Source of the DNA: Macrolepiota albuminosa
Lineage: Eukaryota; Basidiomycota; Agaricomycetes; Agaricales; Agaricaceae
DNA: 64,000 bases
Direction: 5' to 3'
NCBI GenBank assembly: GCA_027475525.1
Contig: JAMWFC010000005.1
Location: 1,732,803 to 1,796,802 of the forward strand
Below are positions 11,916 through 22,117 of this stretch, piece after piece (positions within the stretch are counted from its first letter, which is position 1; every line of letters starts with the position of its first letter). Under the pieces are notes generated by a model. It was not told the origin of the DNA. It worked only from the letters and a program-made list of their open reading frames with translations, and did no database searches. The position numbers and the translations under genes were made by a program.

Positions 11916-12922
11916 CCCGCTGTCCGTTCAAGTCAAAGGACAATTAATTATACCGCCGATACCTTATCCGTGATGTCTAAGTAATGCCTACCCGGAAAAT
12001 TGTGCAATGCAGCAATGCATTGCCTACATGCTCTATCTCTTGCACCCTTGCACCCTTCATGTGGCGATCCATCCGCAGCACGGGTAAACAATGCATCAGC
12101 ATCCTCGTTGTACAATCGTTCGGCGTCTACCACATTCTACTTCAATGCGTGCATTCCCTTCCCGTCCGTTCCGTTCCGACCCACCATCGTTTCCACTACC
12201 GCTTGATTTTTTTCCCGCCAGTCATGCAAAGGAAACTCGCCTGAGGACGTGCAGAGCAACTTTCAATACAAGGCGGGAGGTCAAGTCGGAAATGCAGCCC
12301 GGCCATTCCATAAATATCGGCTTCTTCCCCTTCCAACAGAAACGTAAAATCCAAGTTTTACCTTCAGCACATGCACCTCTGCATCTGGTCTTCCCATTTG
12401 GTCTGCTTTCCATTGCGATTGATTAGGCATACCCTGGGTATGGTAGAAGCGCTAAGAAAGTGACTAATCTTATGTCGAACCAAGGACCAGAAGGAAAATT
12501 GATAATCATATTGACTGAAACAATGGATCTCATGTCATCATCAGTGGCTTTCTCCGTTATCCTTCGTTGCTGCCATAGCTAGGTATCTATCTGGCTTTGG
12601 AGTCGTCCTCTAAAGCTCGAAGGTTGTATATAGCTGGATAGCTGGTATGGTTGCATGCAAACTTTGATTTTTCAGACAAAAGTCATACTCTGCTCTTAAT
12701 TTGACCAAATCTTCGTTGAACCTAAATTGGCCCCATCGAGCGCAACAAATATTTTACGTTGCCGAATCAACGGGACGTCAATATATTAATGCGCAAAGTG
12801 TTGAGGAAGTGGTTGCACAAATACAAAATAACAAATGATTTCTACTCTTTGCATGCTGAATAATTGATCGCATTCGCATGTCACTTCCTTTATTGTTGAA
12901 TTGAACTTATTCTTGACCGTCG
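11916..12922. other. Intergenic DNA upstream of the BTB gene
   Basis: No gene recognised. It presumably contains the promoter of the gene at 12923. Open frames here overlap on both strands with no family resemblance. Confidence 0.4.
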
Positions 12923-14137
12923 ATGGCTCGCCACACATTGCAGTACACACCCCCTGGCCAACTTGCACGGTATATATCCAACAAGCGCGTTATACCACCA
13001 GCAGCACGCAGTACTCCATGGCTGGACGACGGCAACATCATCCTGATCACTGACAAAAAGGCTTTCAAGTTCTATAAGCGCACACTGACTTCTCAATCGA
13101 TGGAATTCGCGCATAGAATCGGACTGATGAACGACGGCAATACAGACGTCGTCGAGGGCTGCGCGGTGCTCGAAGTGCCATTTGCCTCTCCCGCTGACCT
13201 CGAACACTTCCTCAACGCCCTACGCGGACTCGAAACATCCTCATCCCCAGGTCTCTCGCTCGCGACTCGAGAGGGATTCCACGCCCTCGAAGGCGCCTTG
13301 CGCATCGCCAGTATCACCAAGACTCCTACTCTCCGCACGCACGCCATCGCTGCTCTCCAAGCGCGCTACCCCACCACCCTCGCCGGGTGGGACACCGTCC
13401 GTCCTCAACGTCTCCTCCCTACTCCCCCGCCCTTCCCTGACGAAGAACAGGACTGGGAATGGGACCGAGCCTTAATCATCAACCTCGCCCGAGAAGTCGG
13501 CGCGTTCTCCATCCTCCCCGCCGCAATGGCGATGCTCACAAACGACTGTTCCGCCGGCGAAGTCTTCGGAGTCCGGCTCCCTCCTCCTCCTCCAACCACC
13601 ACCGACCCTCCATCGCCTCCAATGTCCCCTACGTCTCCTACGACCCCCTCTCCATTCTCCCCGATATCCCCATCTCCGCCCGACCGTACGCGGCTCAACG
13701 ACAACGACGGACCCTCCTTCGCGCTTCTCAAGGAACACAACCATCTTTCCATCGTTTCTCTCCTCCTCGCCATCCGCTCCCTCGGCTCAAGCTGCACCCG
13801 CCCACCCGAGGACATCCCGCGTAAAGCAGGTCGAGCGCCCGTCGGATCGTCTTTACTCCTTCCGGGCCCTTCGCAGTGCTCCGGTTTCTTCAAGGAGACC
13901 GCGGCGCGGCTGCTCGAAATACAGGTCTTGGAGAATCCAGTGGGCTATGCAGAGTTCATATGGAACGTCTTGGCTGTCGCACAGGATAGAGCGAGGACAT
14001 GTAAGTACTGCTGGAGAGAGTTTGGCCATAAATGTCAGGAATCGCGCGAGAATTGGTGGGATCAGCTGCCTAAAAAGCTGGGGTTTGTGCAGGGTTGGGC
14101 GGATGAGAGGTTGAAGAGTGTTGAACTTGAGTCCTAG
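12923..14137 (+). CDS. BTB/POZ-domain protein (agaricomycete type)
   Basis: A 404-residue single-exon frame. Residues about 33-105 are BTB-like: a DDGNIILITDKKAFKFYKRT start, matching the DGNxxL..xxxFxxxxxxL pattern of fungal BTB domains, followed by a MEFAHRIG helix and VLEVPFASPADLEHFLNAL. Residues about 220-256 are a Pro/Ser/Thr linker. The C-terminal CKYCWREFGHKC ... WWDQLPKKLGF matches the CxxC..W..LP..FGL ending common in the expanded agaricomycete BTB family. Such domains usually mediate dimerisation or cullin-3 binding; the specific role is unknown. The ATG lies after a short pyrimidine-rich leader. It is the most convincing host gene in the window. Confidence 0.88.
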   Translation: MARHTLQYTPPGQLARYISNKRVIPPAARSTPWLDDGNIILITDKKAFKFYKRTLTSQSMEFAHRIGLMNDGNTDVVEGCAVLEVPFASPADLEHFLNALRGLETSSSPGLSLATREGFHALEGALRIASITKTPTLRTHAIAALQARYPTTLAGWDTVRPQRLLPTPPPFPDEEQDWEWDRALIINLAREVGAFSILPAAMAMLTNDCSAGEVFGVRLPPPPPTTTDPPSPPMSPTSPTTPSPFSPISPSPPDRTRLNDNDGPSFALLKEHNHLSIVSLLLAIRSLGSSCTRPPEDIPRKAGRAPVGSSLLLPGPSQCSGFFKETAARLLEIQVLENPVGYAEFIWNVLAVAQDRARTCKYCWREFGHKCQESRENWWDQLPKKLGFVQGWADERLKSVELES

Positions 14138-14214
14138 ACATCAATCAGGACTGCTTTGGCTCGGTCTTTTTTTGGATAGATTGTATTTTATCATATGTAC
14201 GTCCCACTCTCTCA

Positions 14215-14368
14215 TCTGTAGCATTACTTTTCGTTTGATAGTCTTCTCTCGTATACCCAGTGTTTGAAGGCCGTACTAACAGTAATGAGATTCTGTAGCA
14301 TTACTTTTCGTTTGATAGTCTTCTCTCGTATACCCAGTGTTTGAAGGCCGTACTAACAGTAATGAGAT
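14215..14368. repeat. Perfect 77-bp tandem duplication (assembly join 1)
   Basis: 14215-14291 equals 14292-14368 exactly; neither side extends. Lies between the BTB gene and the minisatellite. Confidence 0.97.
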
Positions 14369-14454
14369 AATTGTAGCTGACTATTTTTTATATATCCCTT
14401 GGTTACGAGGCGTCTTGCGCCTATTTCGCTTCCGCACGGCCCTTCTCTTACTCC

Positions 14455-15452
14455 CTGGACCCGCCTCAGCTCCAGGACCTGCCTTAGCTTCAGGTTTCCC
14501 CTCGGCTTCAGGTCCTTCCTCAACTCCAGGTTCCCCGCCTTCAGGTTTCCCCTCAGCCTCAGGTTTCCCTTCAGCTACAGGACCCCTCTCAACTCCAGGT
14601 CCTCGTTCAACTCCAGGTTCCCCGGCTCCAGGTGCCCCCTCAGCCTCAGGTTTCCCCTCAGCCTCAGGTTTCCCCTCAGCTTCAGGTTTCCCTTCAGCTC
14701 CAGGTCCACCCTCGACTCCAGGAACCCCCTCGACTCCAGGAACCGCCTCAGCTCCAGGACCCGCCTCGGCTTCAGGTTTCCCCCCAACACTAGGACCCCC
14801 CTCAGCTTCAAGTCCCCTCTCAGCTCCAGGTTTCTCCTCAACTCTAGTCCCCTCCTCAGATACAGGTCCCTCCTCAGATACAGGACCTGCCTCAGCTCTA
14901 GGACCCGCCTCGACTCCGGGTCCCCCCTCAGCTTCAAGTCCCCTCTCAGCTCCAGGTTTCTCCTCAACTCTAGCCCCCCCTCAGCTCCAGGTGCCCCCTC
15001 AGCTCCAGGTCCACCCTCAACTCCAGTGACCGCCTCAACTCCAGGTTTCCCCTCAGCTCCAGGTCCACCCTCGACTCCAGGAACCCCCTCAGCTTCAGGT
15101 TTCCCTTCAGCTACAGGTCCCTTCTCAGCTCCAGGTTTCCCCTCAGCTCCAGGTTTCTCCTCAGCTGCAGGTTCCTCCTCAGCTTCATGTTTCCCCTCAA
15201 CTCCAGGAACCGCCTCAGCTCCAGGACCTGCCTCAGCTCCAGGAACCGCCTCAGCTCCAGGACCTGCCTCAGCTCCAGGACCTGCCTCAGCTCCAGGACC
15301 TGCCTCAGCTCCAGGACCTGCCTCAGCTCCAGGACCTGCCTCAGCTCCAGGACCTGCCTCAGCTCCAGGACCTGCCTCAGCTCCAGGACCTGCCTCAGCT
15401 CCAGGACCTGCCTCAGCTCCAGGTTCCCCCTCGGGATTTTGCTCTCCAGCTT
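14455..15452. repeat. 18-bp minisatellite, about 1 kb
   Basis: Degenerate units of the form GGACCTGCCTCAGCTCCA run for roughly 55 copies, becoming near perfect from about 15256 to 15420. Because the unit is 18 bp, all frames stay open. On plus it reads PGPASA/SGFPSA repeats (collagen-like) with one frame slip at a C7 run near 14979. On minus it reads LELRQV heptad-poor repeats. Neither has a convincing gene context, so it is annotated as a repeat. Confidence 0.85.
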
Positions 15453-15503
15453 GAGGTCCTTCAACTTCATTCGAAGACTGCTGATTCTACAGACTATTGG
15501 TCA

Positions 15504-16679
15504 TTATGGAACCCTTTGTTCAAGCGGCAACAGACTCACCAGTTTAACTTTCTCCTGATGACGAATAACACTGCCCCAATGGATCAACTCAACAATCCTA
15601 CGACGTTCGCGCCTAGTCGACAATCGGAACCAGTCCCGTCCCCGGTTTTTACCATACTTCTCAGCGACGCCAAGTGCAATAGGCTGCTTAAGGTTATGCG
15701 TCTTCTCCATCTTCCCATTTAGCACCCTCCCGAACAACACAGCAAACCAATGATCATGCCTGGTCCAAAAGTCCCTCCATGTAACCTGAATGGCCACTTG
15801 GGCTACAATGAACAGGTCCATAAACGACGGCTGGTGTGTCTTCCGATGAAAACCCTGTTGTTCGCACTGCACATACCCACGCTTATCAGGCCACTCGTCC
15901 AACATCGTAACCCGATCATCCGCATACCATCGTTGCGAGGATGACGGGCGATAATTCTCACCCGTCGCGCAGTCGGTGGATCGGTCTCGAACGTATCGTT
16001 CGAATCGCAAAAACAGGGTCTCCGCCTCGCTTTTGCCTCTGAGCTTGAGCACGAGAAACTCGTGTCGATCAGAACTTCCGATTCGGGACTTCGCTAACCT
16101 ACAACGGGACCTGTAACGTCGCCACTCGACCACACGTTGATTTTCCGCCCAGCGTCGACAATCCCTTTCCATGTCGGGTTTCGCATACTCCTCCAACACT
16201 CGGTCTACCCAAGTTCTGATTGACTCGTAACGGCCCTTCTGCAAGAGAATATAGGAAGGTTCTGCACGATCGTGAGTAGAGCTCGGCTCTTCTTGAGGCC
16301 TGTCGGATACACCTGCCCTGGTATGGAGCTCGTTGGAAGTGACGGCGAGATTAGGAAGGGGCAAGCATTCGCGGGTCGTGTCTGCATCGGCTGTTGAAGA
16401 ACTGGCGTTTGGAGAATCGATGTTGACAGGCTCCTCCGAGTTGTCTCCGGTGTGAAGCATAGATTTAAAGCGCTTTGACAGATTCCGAAGAGAGGATAAA
16501 GGTCGACTCCCAGACTTCTTCGAAGCATTGCGTTTGGCGCTGGGAATTGGCGGCGGTTCGGTATCTTCTTTGACAGAATGCACTCGATGGCTGTTGGTTG
16601 AGGACGGACGACAGTACGAGGACTTGAAGGGATTTAGAAATTCTAAGAGGAGTGATGTCACCGGGTCAATGCGTGGCAT
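15504..16679 (-). CDS. Uncharacterised basidiomycete protein (paralogue of 17557-19293)
   Basis: 391 residues from ATG 16679. An in-frame ATG at 16811 was rejected because a TATATATA box at 16722-16729 sits about 43 bp upstream of 16679 and would fall inside the longer frame. The N-terminal half is Ser/Pro-rich and basic (RFKSMLHTG). The conserved C-terminal half has VVEWRRYR, HEFLVLKL, FLRFERYVRD and FMDLFIVAQVAIQVT ... HDHWFAVLFGRVL. The same blocks appear in the neighbouring paralogue, so this is a tandem pair of a lineage-specific family. No enzyme motif is recognised, and the function is unknown. Confidence 0.75.
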   Translation of the reverse strand: MPRIDPVTSLLLEFLNPFKSSYCRPSSTNSHRVHSVKEDTEPPPIPSAKRNASKKSGSRPLSSLRNLSKRFKSMLHTGDNSEEPVNIDSPNASSSTADADTTRECLPLPNLAVTSNELHTRAGVSDRPQEEPSSTHDRAEPSYILLQKGRYESIRTWVDRVLEEYAKPDMERDCRRWAENQRVVEWRRYRSRCRLAKSRIGSSDRHEFLVLKLRGKSEAETLFLRFERYVRDRSTDCATGENYRPSSSQRWYADDRVTMLDEWPDKRGYVQCEQQGFHRKTHQPSFMDLFIVAQVAIQVTWRDFWTRHDHWFAVLFGRVLNGKMEKTHNLKQPIALGVAEKYGKNRGRDWFRLSTRRERRRIVELIHWGSVIRHQEKVKLVSLLPLEQRVP

Positions 16680-16721
16680 CTTGATAGTATAAAATGTTCG
16701 GAATATGGTCAAGGGAGTATC

Positions 16722-16729
16722 TATATATA
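16722..16729 (-). promoter_or_regulatory. TATA box
   Basis: TATATATA about 43 bp upstream of ATG 16679; it decides the start codon of that gene. Confidence 0.55.
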
Positions 16730-17058
16730 CGACTAGGAAGGATAGAGCACACAAAAACAACAAGGGTTTTGACAATTGTTTTGTTGTGGATGGACCCATC
16801 GACAAATACATCTACCTGTGGATCCCTTATCCTCGTCGTCCTTTGTCTAGTACAACGACAGAAGACTGAAGCGAAAGCCAGATATCTTTTGTATTCATTA
16901 TTTCTTTCTTTTTTTCATAAGGACTAAGAACAAAATCTCGAGGATACGATCAAAGACCATAAGCGCACGAGATAATAGTATCCACCTGTAGGCGCAAGAC
17001 GTGACATATTTCATGCATCGCCCAAAACCTTTTCGCGTTTGTTTTGTTGTTTCGATGG

Positions 17059-17212
17059 TTGCTATTGAGAAACAAAGGGATATTGCTGAGTATGCGAGAA
17101 TTTGCAACAATTCGGAGCCAATCAACCAAAATCTCTTGCTATTGAGAAACAAAGGGATATTGCTGAGTATGCGAGAATTTGCAACAATTCGGAGCCAATC
17201 AACCAAAATCTC
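17059..17212. repeat. Perfect 77-bp tandem duplication (assembly join 2)
   Basis: 17059-17135 equals 17136-17212; the match runs on by three chance bases. Confidence 0.96.
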
Positions 17213-17336
17213 TTGTGCCGAATCGTCTCAAGTCGTCTAATGCGTCCAACCATAGACATCTCATGAATATATTCATTAACGAATACTCCCTCGCCATACA
17301 CGTGCTTGGTTGGATCCAAAACCAACTGCTTTTCTG

Positions 17337-17490
17337 TAACCGTACGTCTGAACCCTTGGCGGTGGTCACCAATTACCATAACTCGGTCAATGGACAGTTA
17401 ACTTTTATATAGATAACCGTACGTCTGAACCCTTGGCGGTGGTCACCAATTACCATAACTCGGTCAATGGACAGTTAACTTTTATATAGA
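17337..17490. repeat. Perfect 77-bp tandem duplication (assembly join 3)
   Basis: 17337-17413 equals 17414-17490 exactly. Confidence 0.97.
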
Positions 17491-17556
17491 AGCTCTACAG
17501 TAAATAAATCGTATAAATCGTAAGTATGATATATTCGTCAAGACCCGTATCGTCTC

Positions 17557-19293
17557 TCAGTCATCACGCAGGACTTTGCAATGAATATCCTGTTTTCTCA
17601 GGTTCGTCTCGCCCTCCAAATCATCGGTCTGCAGCCGATTGACGTTTATCTGAAAAGATATAACCATTGTCACCATGTGAGTCTCTGTCGTAACAACGTT
17701 AAACGCACCAACACGGTATTTTGCTTCCTCCACAGCCAGCTCTCTGCGAAATCCACAGATCAGCATAAGTACAAAATCGCGTTCCTCTCGTGACGATTCT
17801 CGTAACCAGCTAGTAATTGCCGATCTTCCTCGTTTGTAACTGTACTTCCGTTCTATCTGGTTGACGTCTTGGTCAAGGACATTAGAAAAGATCACCGCAA
17901 ACCAATGACTAGACCTTCCGGCTAACTCGACGCAGTTCGCCGGTATTTGTAGAACCGAGCGAGCGACTAGATATAGATCCAATAGATTCAGTCGATGTCC
18001 ACCCTCGCCAAAGACTCGCTTGTCGAGCAAAGTATTCTTTTCCCTATCCGCGGCTTCCCAGTCTGCCACCACTGTGGCTTGGTCCAGCTCTGGGCTCCAA
18101 TCTATAGTGAATCCCGACTTTCCATCAATTGTGACATACTTGTCTCTCCTCCATCTTTCAAATCGAATGAAGTGAGTTACCTTGCTCCTTACGTGTTCAA
18201 GCTTTACAATGACATATTCATGTCTGTTGCCAGAAAAGTCCCGTATTTCGACACGATATCGACGCCATTCAACAATACAGTGGTCTTGTATCCTCTTGCG
18301 ATATTTGACGTCACCCTCTTCATAATTCTTAATCGAGCTATGTGCCCATTTTGAGAGCGTTCCGCCGATAAATTTAAGAGGTGGCACAAGGGAGACTGAT
18401 TTCGCTGCTGATGGCGTAACGACCGTTTCAGAAGTCTCAATAACGGTAGAAGGCTTGTCCAAAGAATTCAACCTCTTGCATGAGCGACCATTGTCCGGAT
18501 TGATAGTTGTCTCTGGATAGATATGATCTCTGAATTGGTTTGATTCCGAGAAATCAATCATAGCATATCCCTCTTCTGAATTAGCAAGTACGTTATCTTC
18601 TTGGTCGTTTGGATGTGCAAAGGGGTTACGAGACTTCCTGAAAGAGTAGAGAGGATCGAAGAGAAACAAAATCTCAGTGATTGATGAACTTGTAGAAGTA
18701 GGCTGGAGCGGTGGTATTGATGCGAGGAGGTCAAACGAGCTCGAAACTGTACAATTCGCGATGGGTCCAAAAGTAGTTTGAGTGGCCAATGTCCCAAGTT
18801 CGCTTTCTGTGGTTGACTCAAGAGCTGAGGGAGGAGGAATACCTGATGGTAGCTTCGGAGGTGTAGATATTGGCATCAGGATTGAGGTTTTCTCGGTCGA
18901 TAATGTGGCGTCTGCCAATGACACTGTAGAGCAGTCTAAGACCACATTCTCGGTATCTTCGATAGCGGAAGTCCTTGATGAATTGGTCAGTACCTCTGCA
19001 GCACACTCCAAAGACGACAGGGACAAATGAGATGTTTGCTTAAATATGCTCGAGGTTTCACCATCAGGTATGCACCTGCTTTTTGATTTGGCTCCAGAGG
19101 GGCACAGGGTAGTACATTCTCTTGGAGATGTCACAGAGATGTCGTACAGGCCGGATTGTGCTGATAATCGCTTGAGTCTTCTATCTTCGGGGTCAGATGT
19201 AGGACGTGGTAGGATTGAATCGACATTAGAGCTTTTGGCATGCCTTTGACGTCGTCGCTTAAGGACTTTTGGGATAAAACTGGATAACTTCAT
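17557..19293 (-). CDS. Uncharacterised basidiomycete protein (paralogue of 15504-16679)
   Basis: 578 residues from ATG 19293 (MKLSSFIPKVLKRRRQRHAK); the frame is open to 19326, but only a GTG is there. A TTTATAC box near 19335 fits this start. The N-terminal 60% is Ser/Thr-rich and probably disordered. The conserved part has IVEWRRYRVEIRD, HEYVIVKLEH, FIRFERWRRD and LNLLDLYLVARSVLQ ... SHWFAVIFSNVLD, aligning block by block with the neighbour. A GTGCGT ... CTTTTCAG intron of about 63 nt may split the last 40 codons (acceptor near 17655). It ends with TGA, which shows UGA is a normal stop in this genome. Function unknown. Confidence 0.75.
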   Translation of the reverse strand: MKLSSFIPKVLKRRRQRHAKSSNVDSILPRPTSDPEDRRLKRLSAQSGLYDISVTSPRECTTLCPSGAKSKSRCIPDGETSSIFKQTSHLSLSSLECAAEVLTNSSRTSAIEDTENVVLDCSTVSLADATLSTEKTSILMPISTPPKLPSGIPPPSALESTTESELGTLATQTTFGPIANCTVSSSFDLLASIPPLQPTSTSSSITEILFLFDPLYSFRKSRNPFAHPNDQEDNVLANSEEGYAMIDFSESNQFRDHIYPETTINPDNGRSCKRLNSLDKPSTVIETSETVVTPSAAKSVSLVPPLKFIGGTLSKWAHSSIKNYEEGDVKYRKRIQDHCIVEWRRYRVEIRDFSGNRHEYVIVKLEHVRSKVTHFIRFERWRRDKYVTIDGKSGFTIDWSPELDQATVVADWEAADREKNTLLDKRVFGEGGHRLNLLDLYLVARSVLQIPANCVELAGRSSHWFAVIFSNVLDQDVNQIERKYSYKRGRSAITSWLRESSREERDFVLMLICGFRRELAVEEAKYRVGAFNVVTTETHMVTMVISFQINVNRLQTDDLEGETNLRKQDIHCKVLRDD

Positions 19294-19829
19294 GGTCGAG
19301 GGTGTCTTGGGTGTAGGATTCGTCACAGGTCCGTGTATAAATGGTGCCGGCTTTTGTGTCGAATTTACGGAGATATGTGACTTGTCCTCTCCAAATTGTT
19401 GTTTCTCGGGAAACCATCGTTTAAGCGAACAAAGGTGAATAACGGCCTGGTTGGTCAGACATGCCAGGGTGCAAGATCCACATAGTCGTCAGTAGTCAGG
19501 GCATGCGTCTATTGAGGGAAGAGTTGCACATTGACTTGACCCGGAGAGAAGCCACTTCTAAGATCGCGCCATGGCGTGTCCACACTGACGGACAACATGA
19601 ACGCCCACAGGGTTCACCAATAGTTTCGCCTTGTTGAACTTGCAGCAAGGCGGCGATATCGAGAATATAATGTCAACGATGGCGTCGTGAAGCTAGAGAG
19701 CTGAACGTGACACATGAACGTGTGATGATGGACTCTGAATATTCAACACGCATTTAAACCCTCTTTGACTTCCTCGCTAGTGAAGACCAATGAACTTTGT
19801 CTTATTTTTAATATGATTTTATTTATTTA
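19294..19829. other. Unassigned DNA left of the Ngaro copy 2 tail
   Basis: No gene or repeat boundary identified; includes the promoter side of the gene ending at 19293. Confidence 0.35.
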
Positions 19830-20085
19830 CAGAGCTAGATGTTGTACATTATTATATGAAGATGTGGGCGAGACCCTTTGCGGGCTACTCCAAACCCTCG
19901 CGACGACCAAGTTTTAACCGCCGGACAAATAATCTGCCCGAACAAGTGACTTAGCCGCGATTCCCCACTCTTCCTAGGAGGTCACGACGCATCGCGTGGA
20001 TATCTTTTGCGATACCCACTTCGAACACTAGTGTGCCTCCTTAAGAGATATATATTGGCGAGATGTACTCACTTCGACTGCTTTG

Positions 20086-20268
20086 TCACTTCCTGAATGC
20101 GAGTGTGAGCCTCAAAATGGACTCGTGCAAGGAAGGTATCGCCTGTAAGTAAGGCGCTAGGATCTGCTCATGTTTGGAAAGGTAGCCATAGTGATGCGAA
20201 ATTGCAAGGAAGGTATCGCCTGTAAGTAAGGCGCTAGGATCTGCTCATGTTTGGAAAGGTAGCCATAG
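20086..20268 (-). pseudogene. Ngaro copy 2 tyrosine recombinase, C-terminal end
   Basis: From the ATAG flank of Gypsy I the minus strand reads YGYLSKHEQILAPYLQAIPS and ends FRK-TGA at 20086-20088. This matches the last 35 residues of the copy 1 recombinase (YGYLSKHEQILAPYLQAI ... FRK). The nucleophile Tyr lies at the break. The other part ends at 39834. The 77-bp duplication 20126-20279 covers the junction. Confidence 0.92.
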
Positions 20269-20279
20269 TGATGCGAAAT
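20126..20279. repeat. Perfect 77-bp tandem duplication (assembly join 4)
   Basis: 20126-20202 equals 20203-20279 exactly; spans the recombinase end and the first 11 bp of the Gypsy I LTR. Confidence 0.97.
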
Positions 20280-20476
20280 GGGTTATTTACTCTATGTAAA
20301 GTAGTCCGAAATGAAATTCAGACTAAACTTTGTTATATTTCAATTCCCCAATTCCACAGAGTACGTGAGGCAAGTGTTGACACGCGCGCGCACTTTGTAA
20401 AAGTGTTGATAATAATTTTAATTGATTTATTAAGAATGACTTAAAAGTGCACTCGAAATTGGGCCAAATAGTATTA
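20269..20476 (-). repeat. Gypsy I 3' LTR, distal part
   Basis: Starts TGATGCGAAATGGG and matches 38842-39049. It is interrupted after the TA at 20475-20476 by the TIR element. Confidence 0.9.
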
Positions 20477-20510
20477 AGATAGGGCTCTTGTAAAACGCGC
20501 TAACGTCACG
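20477..20510 (+). repeat. Left terminal inverted repeat
   Basis: AGATAGGGCTCTTGTAAAAC through GTCACG; pairs with 28809-28842. Confidence 0.88.
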
Positions 20511-20835
20511 TGCCAAAGCGTGATTTTGCGTGACATTTGACGAAAAATCTTAATGGCAACTTAGGCTCAATACTGATAGGAGTGGCGTAAATAAGAAAAA
20601 AAATAAAAAAGGGGAATGAGCCTATATATGGTGGTATCTATTTGGTCGTATGTTATTGAAAGCATGTTAGATAAGATACTAGTCATTCCATCCCTGCCAG
20701 CAGGTCTTTGTTGGTTGTTTCGGGTTTTGTCCTCAGCACTCCATTTCACCACAATCTTGACACAACTTTATGCATAATCTCGCCTCTTTCCTCCCATTGC
20801 ACTGGTCTGAACCACATTTTTGACAGGTTTGTTCT

Positions 20836-21787
20836 TTACATTGCTTCTTTGATGGCTGACGTGGCAGTGCATCCAGTGCCCGTTTCTGAGCAATACTCAA
20901 TGCCGAGAGTACATGTTGTTGTGACCAGAGCTGGATGGATGAGAGGGAATATGAGCAATGTCAGACATAGAATCTGTTGAGGTGGCAGCCAGAGATGATG
21001 AAGGAACTTGAAATGGTGAGGGAACATGAGATAAAGGAACTTGAGATGGTGAGCAAATGTGAGATGAAGAAGAGGGCTCGGAGGTGGTCAATAGGCCTGT
21101 TTCTGGTAGAGTTTGGAGTCCTTTCAGTGCTGAATGCAACATTTTAGTTGTTTCAGGTGCTTTAAAAGCCCATAATAACCGTTGAGGATCATGGAGAGTT
21201 TTCTTCAAGGGTAGGCAAATGTCTGTTGTGATGGATTTTGTCTGTTTAATATTAATATTATGCTTCCAATCACCATTATAGTATACTTTGAGCTGTTCTG
21301 TTAACTAAAACTCAGGTCAGATTAGTAGACTACAAATCAAGCCTCCACATACTTTATATAAAATATCTTTTTTTGTTTCAGCAAAACTGTTCCAGAGTAA
21401 GACAGCCTGTTCCCAATTGGCTTGTCTGCCAATATGAAGGACCTGTTGCTTGTATACCTGGAACATACTTTGAATCATAGAAATCAGATAAGAGTATGTG
21501 TGCCAGTATATCAGGACTCACCAGATTGTCAATCCAACTTTGTCCTTTTAGATTGCCAAAGAGAACTTTTTTTTTGGAGGTCTTCCACAGCACTTTTTTT
21601 CAACTACCACTTCACCTTGTGCCTTGGCAAGTTGCAGAGGCCCAGTGCCATGTGGTTTTCCACATCTCTTCAGGTTCTGTGGTGTATCAGTGGATGTGAC
21701 TTGACTATGATCATTACTGCTATGCTGCACCATAAAAGATGTACCAGCTTGTCTGAATTCATGTGGCATGCTGGAGAGTAATCTCAA
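20836..21787 (-). pseudogene. Degenerate frames in TIR element left arm
   Basis: Minus-strand open pieces (21548-21787, 21378-21593, 20897-21208) with stops between them. The first carries GRPPKKK, an AT-hook-like basic motif. The last is Ser/Pro-rich with repeated SQVPLSHV/SPFQVPSS phrases. They could be remnants of one intron-containing gene of the transposon. No transposase motif is seen, and the identity is unknown. Confidence 0.3.
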
Positions 21788-21882
21788 ACAGACAGTACAA
21801 TAAATCTTTTTCTAGTATACTCACCTGAGGATGGGCTCCATGTATTCATCCAAGGTATTGTAACTTTTTAGCACACAAAGTT

Positions 21883-22041
21883 GGCTGGCCTGTCAGTCGT
21901 GAGATTCGAGAGATGGAAAGGGTGTGGTCTTTGAGTGAGAGTGGCTGTGCTGTCACGAACTTTCCCTTTTGCTTCGTGACACCACCCTCAAGGTTTTGTT
22001 GCGTGCCAGCACCAGGCAAGCCTACTACAGGGAAAATTTTT
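21883..22041 (+). repeat. Ngaro split direct repeat A1
   Basis: GGCTGGCCTGTCAGTCGTGA ... CTACTACAGGGAAAATTTTT; nearly identical to A2. Confidence 0.93.
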
Positions 22042-22117
22042 ACTTATCCTAAGTAGTGTCTCAAGGGGAAAAAATTGTTATTGACCCGCATACATACATT
22101 TTAAAGCTCTAAAGGAG

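Larger units (their letters stand above)
16730..17556. other. Intergenic region with two assembly joins
   Basis: No gene recognised. It holds the duplications at 17059-17212 and 17337-17490. Confidence 0.5.

Noticed and set aside
14399..15454. Collagen-like PGPASA protein
   Set aside because: All frames are open because the unit is 18 bp. There is no stable frame over the whole array and no gene signals.
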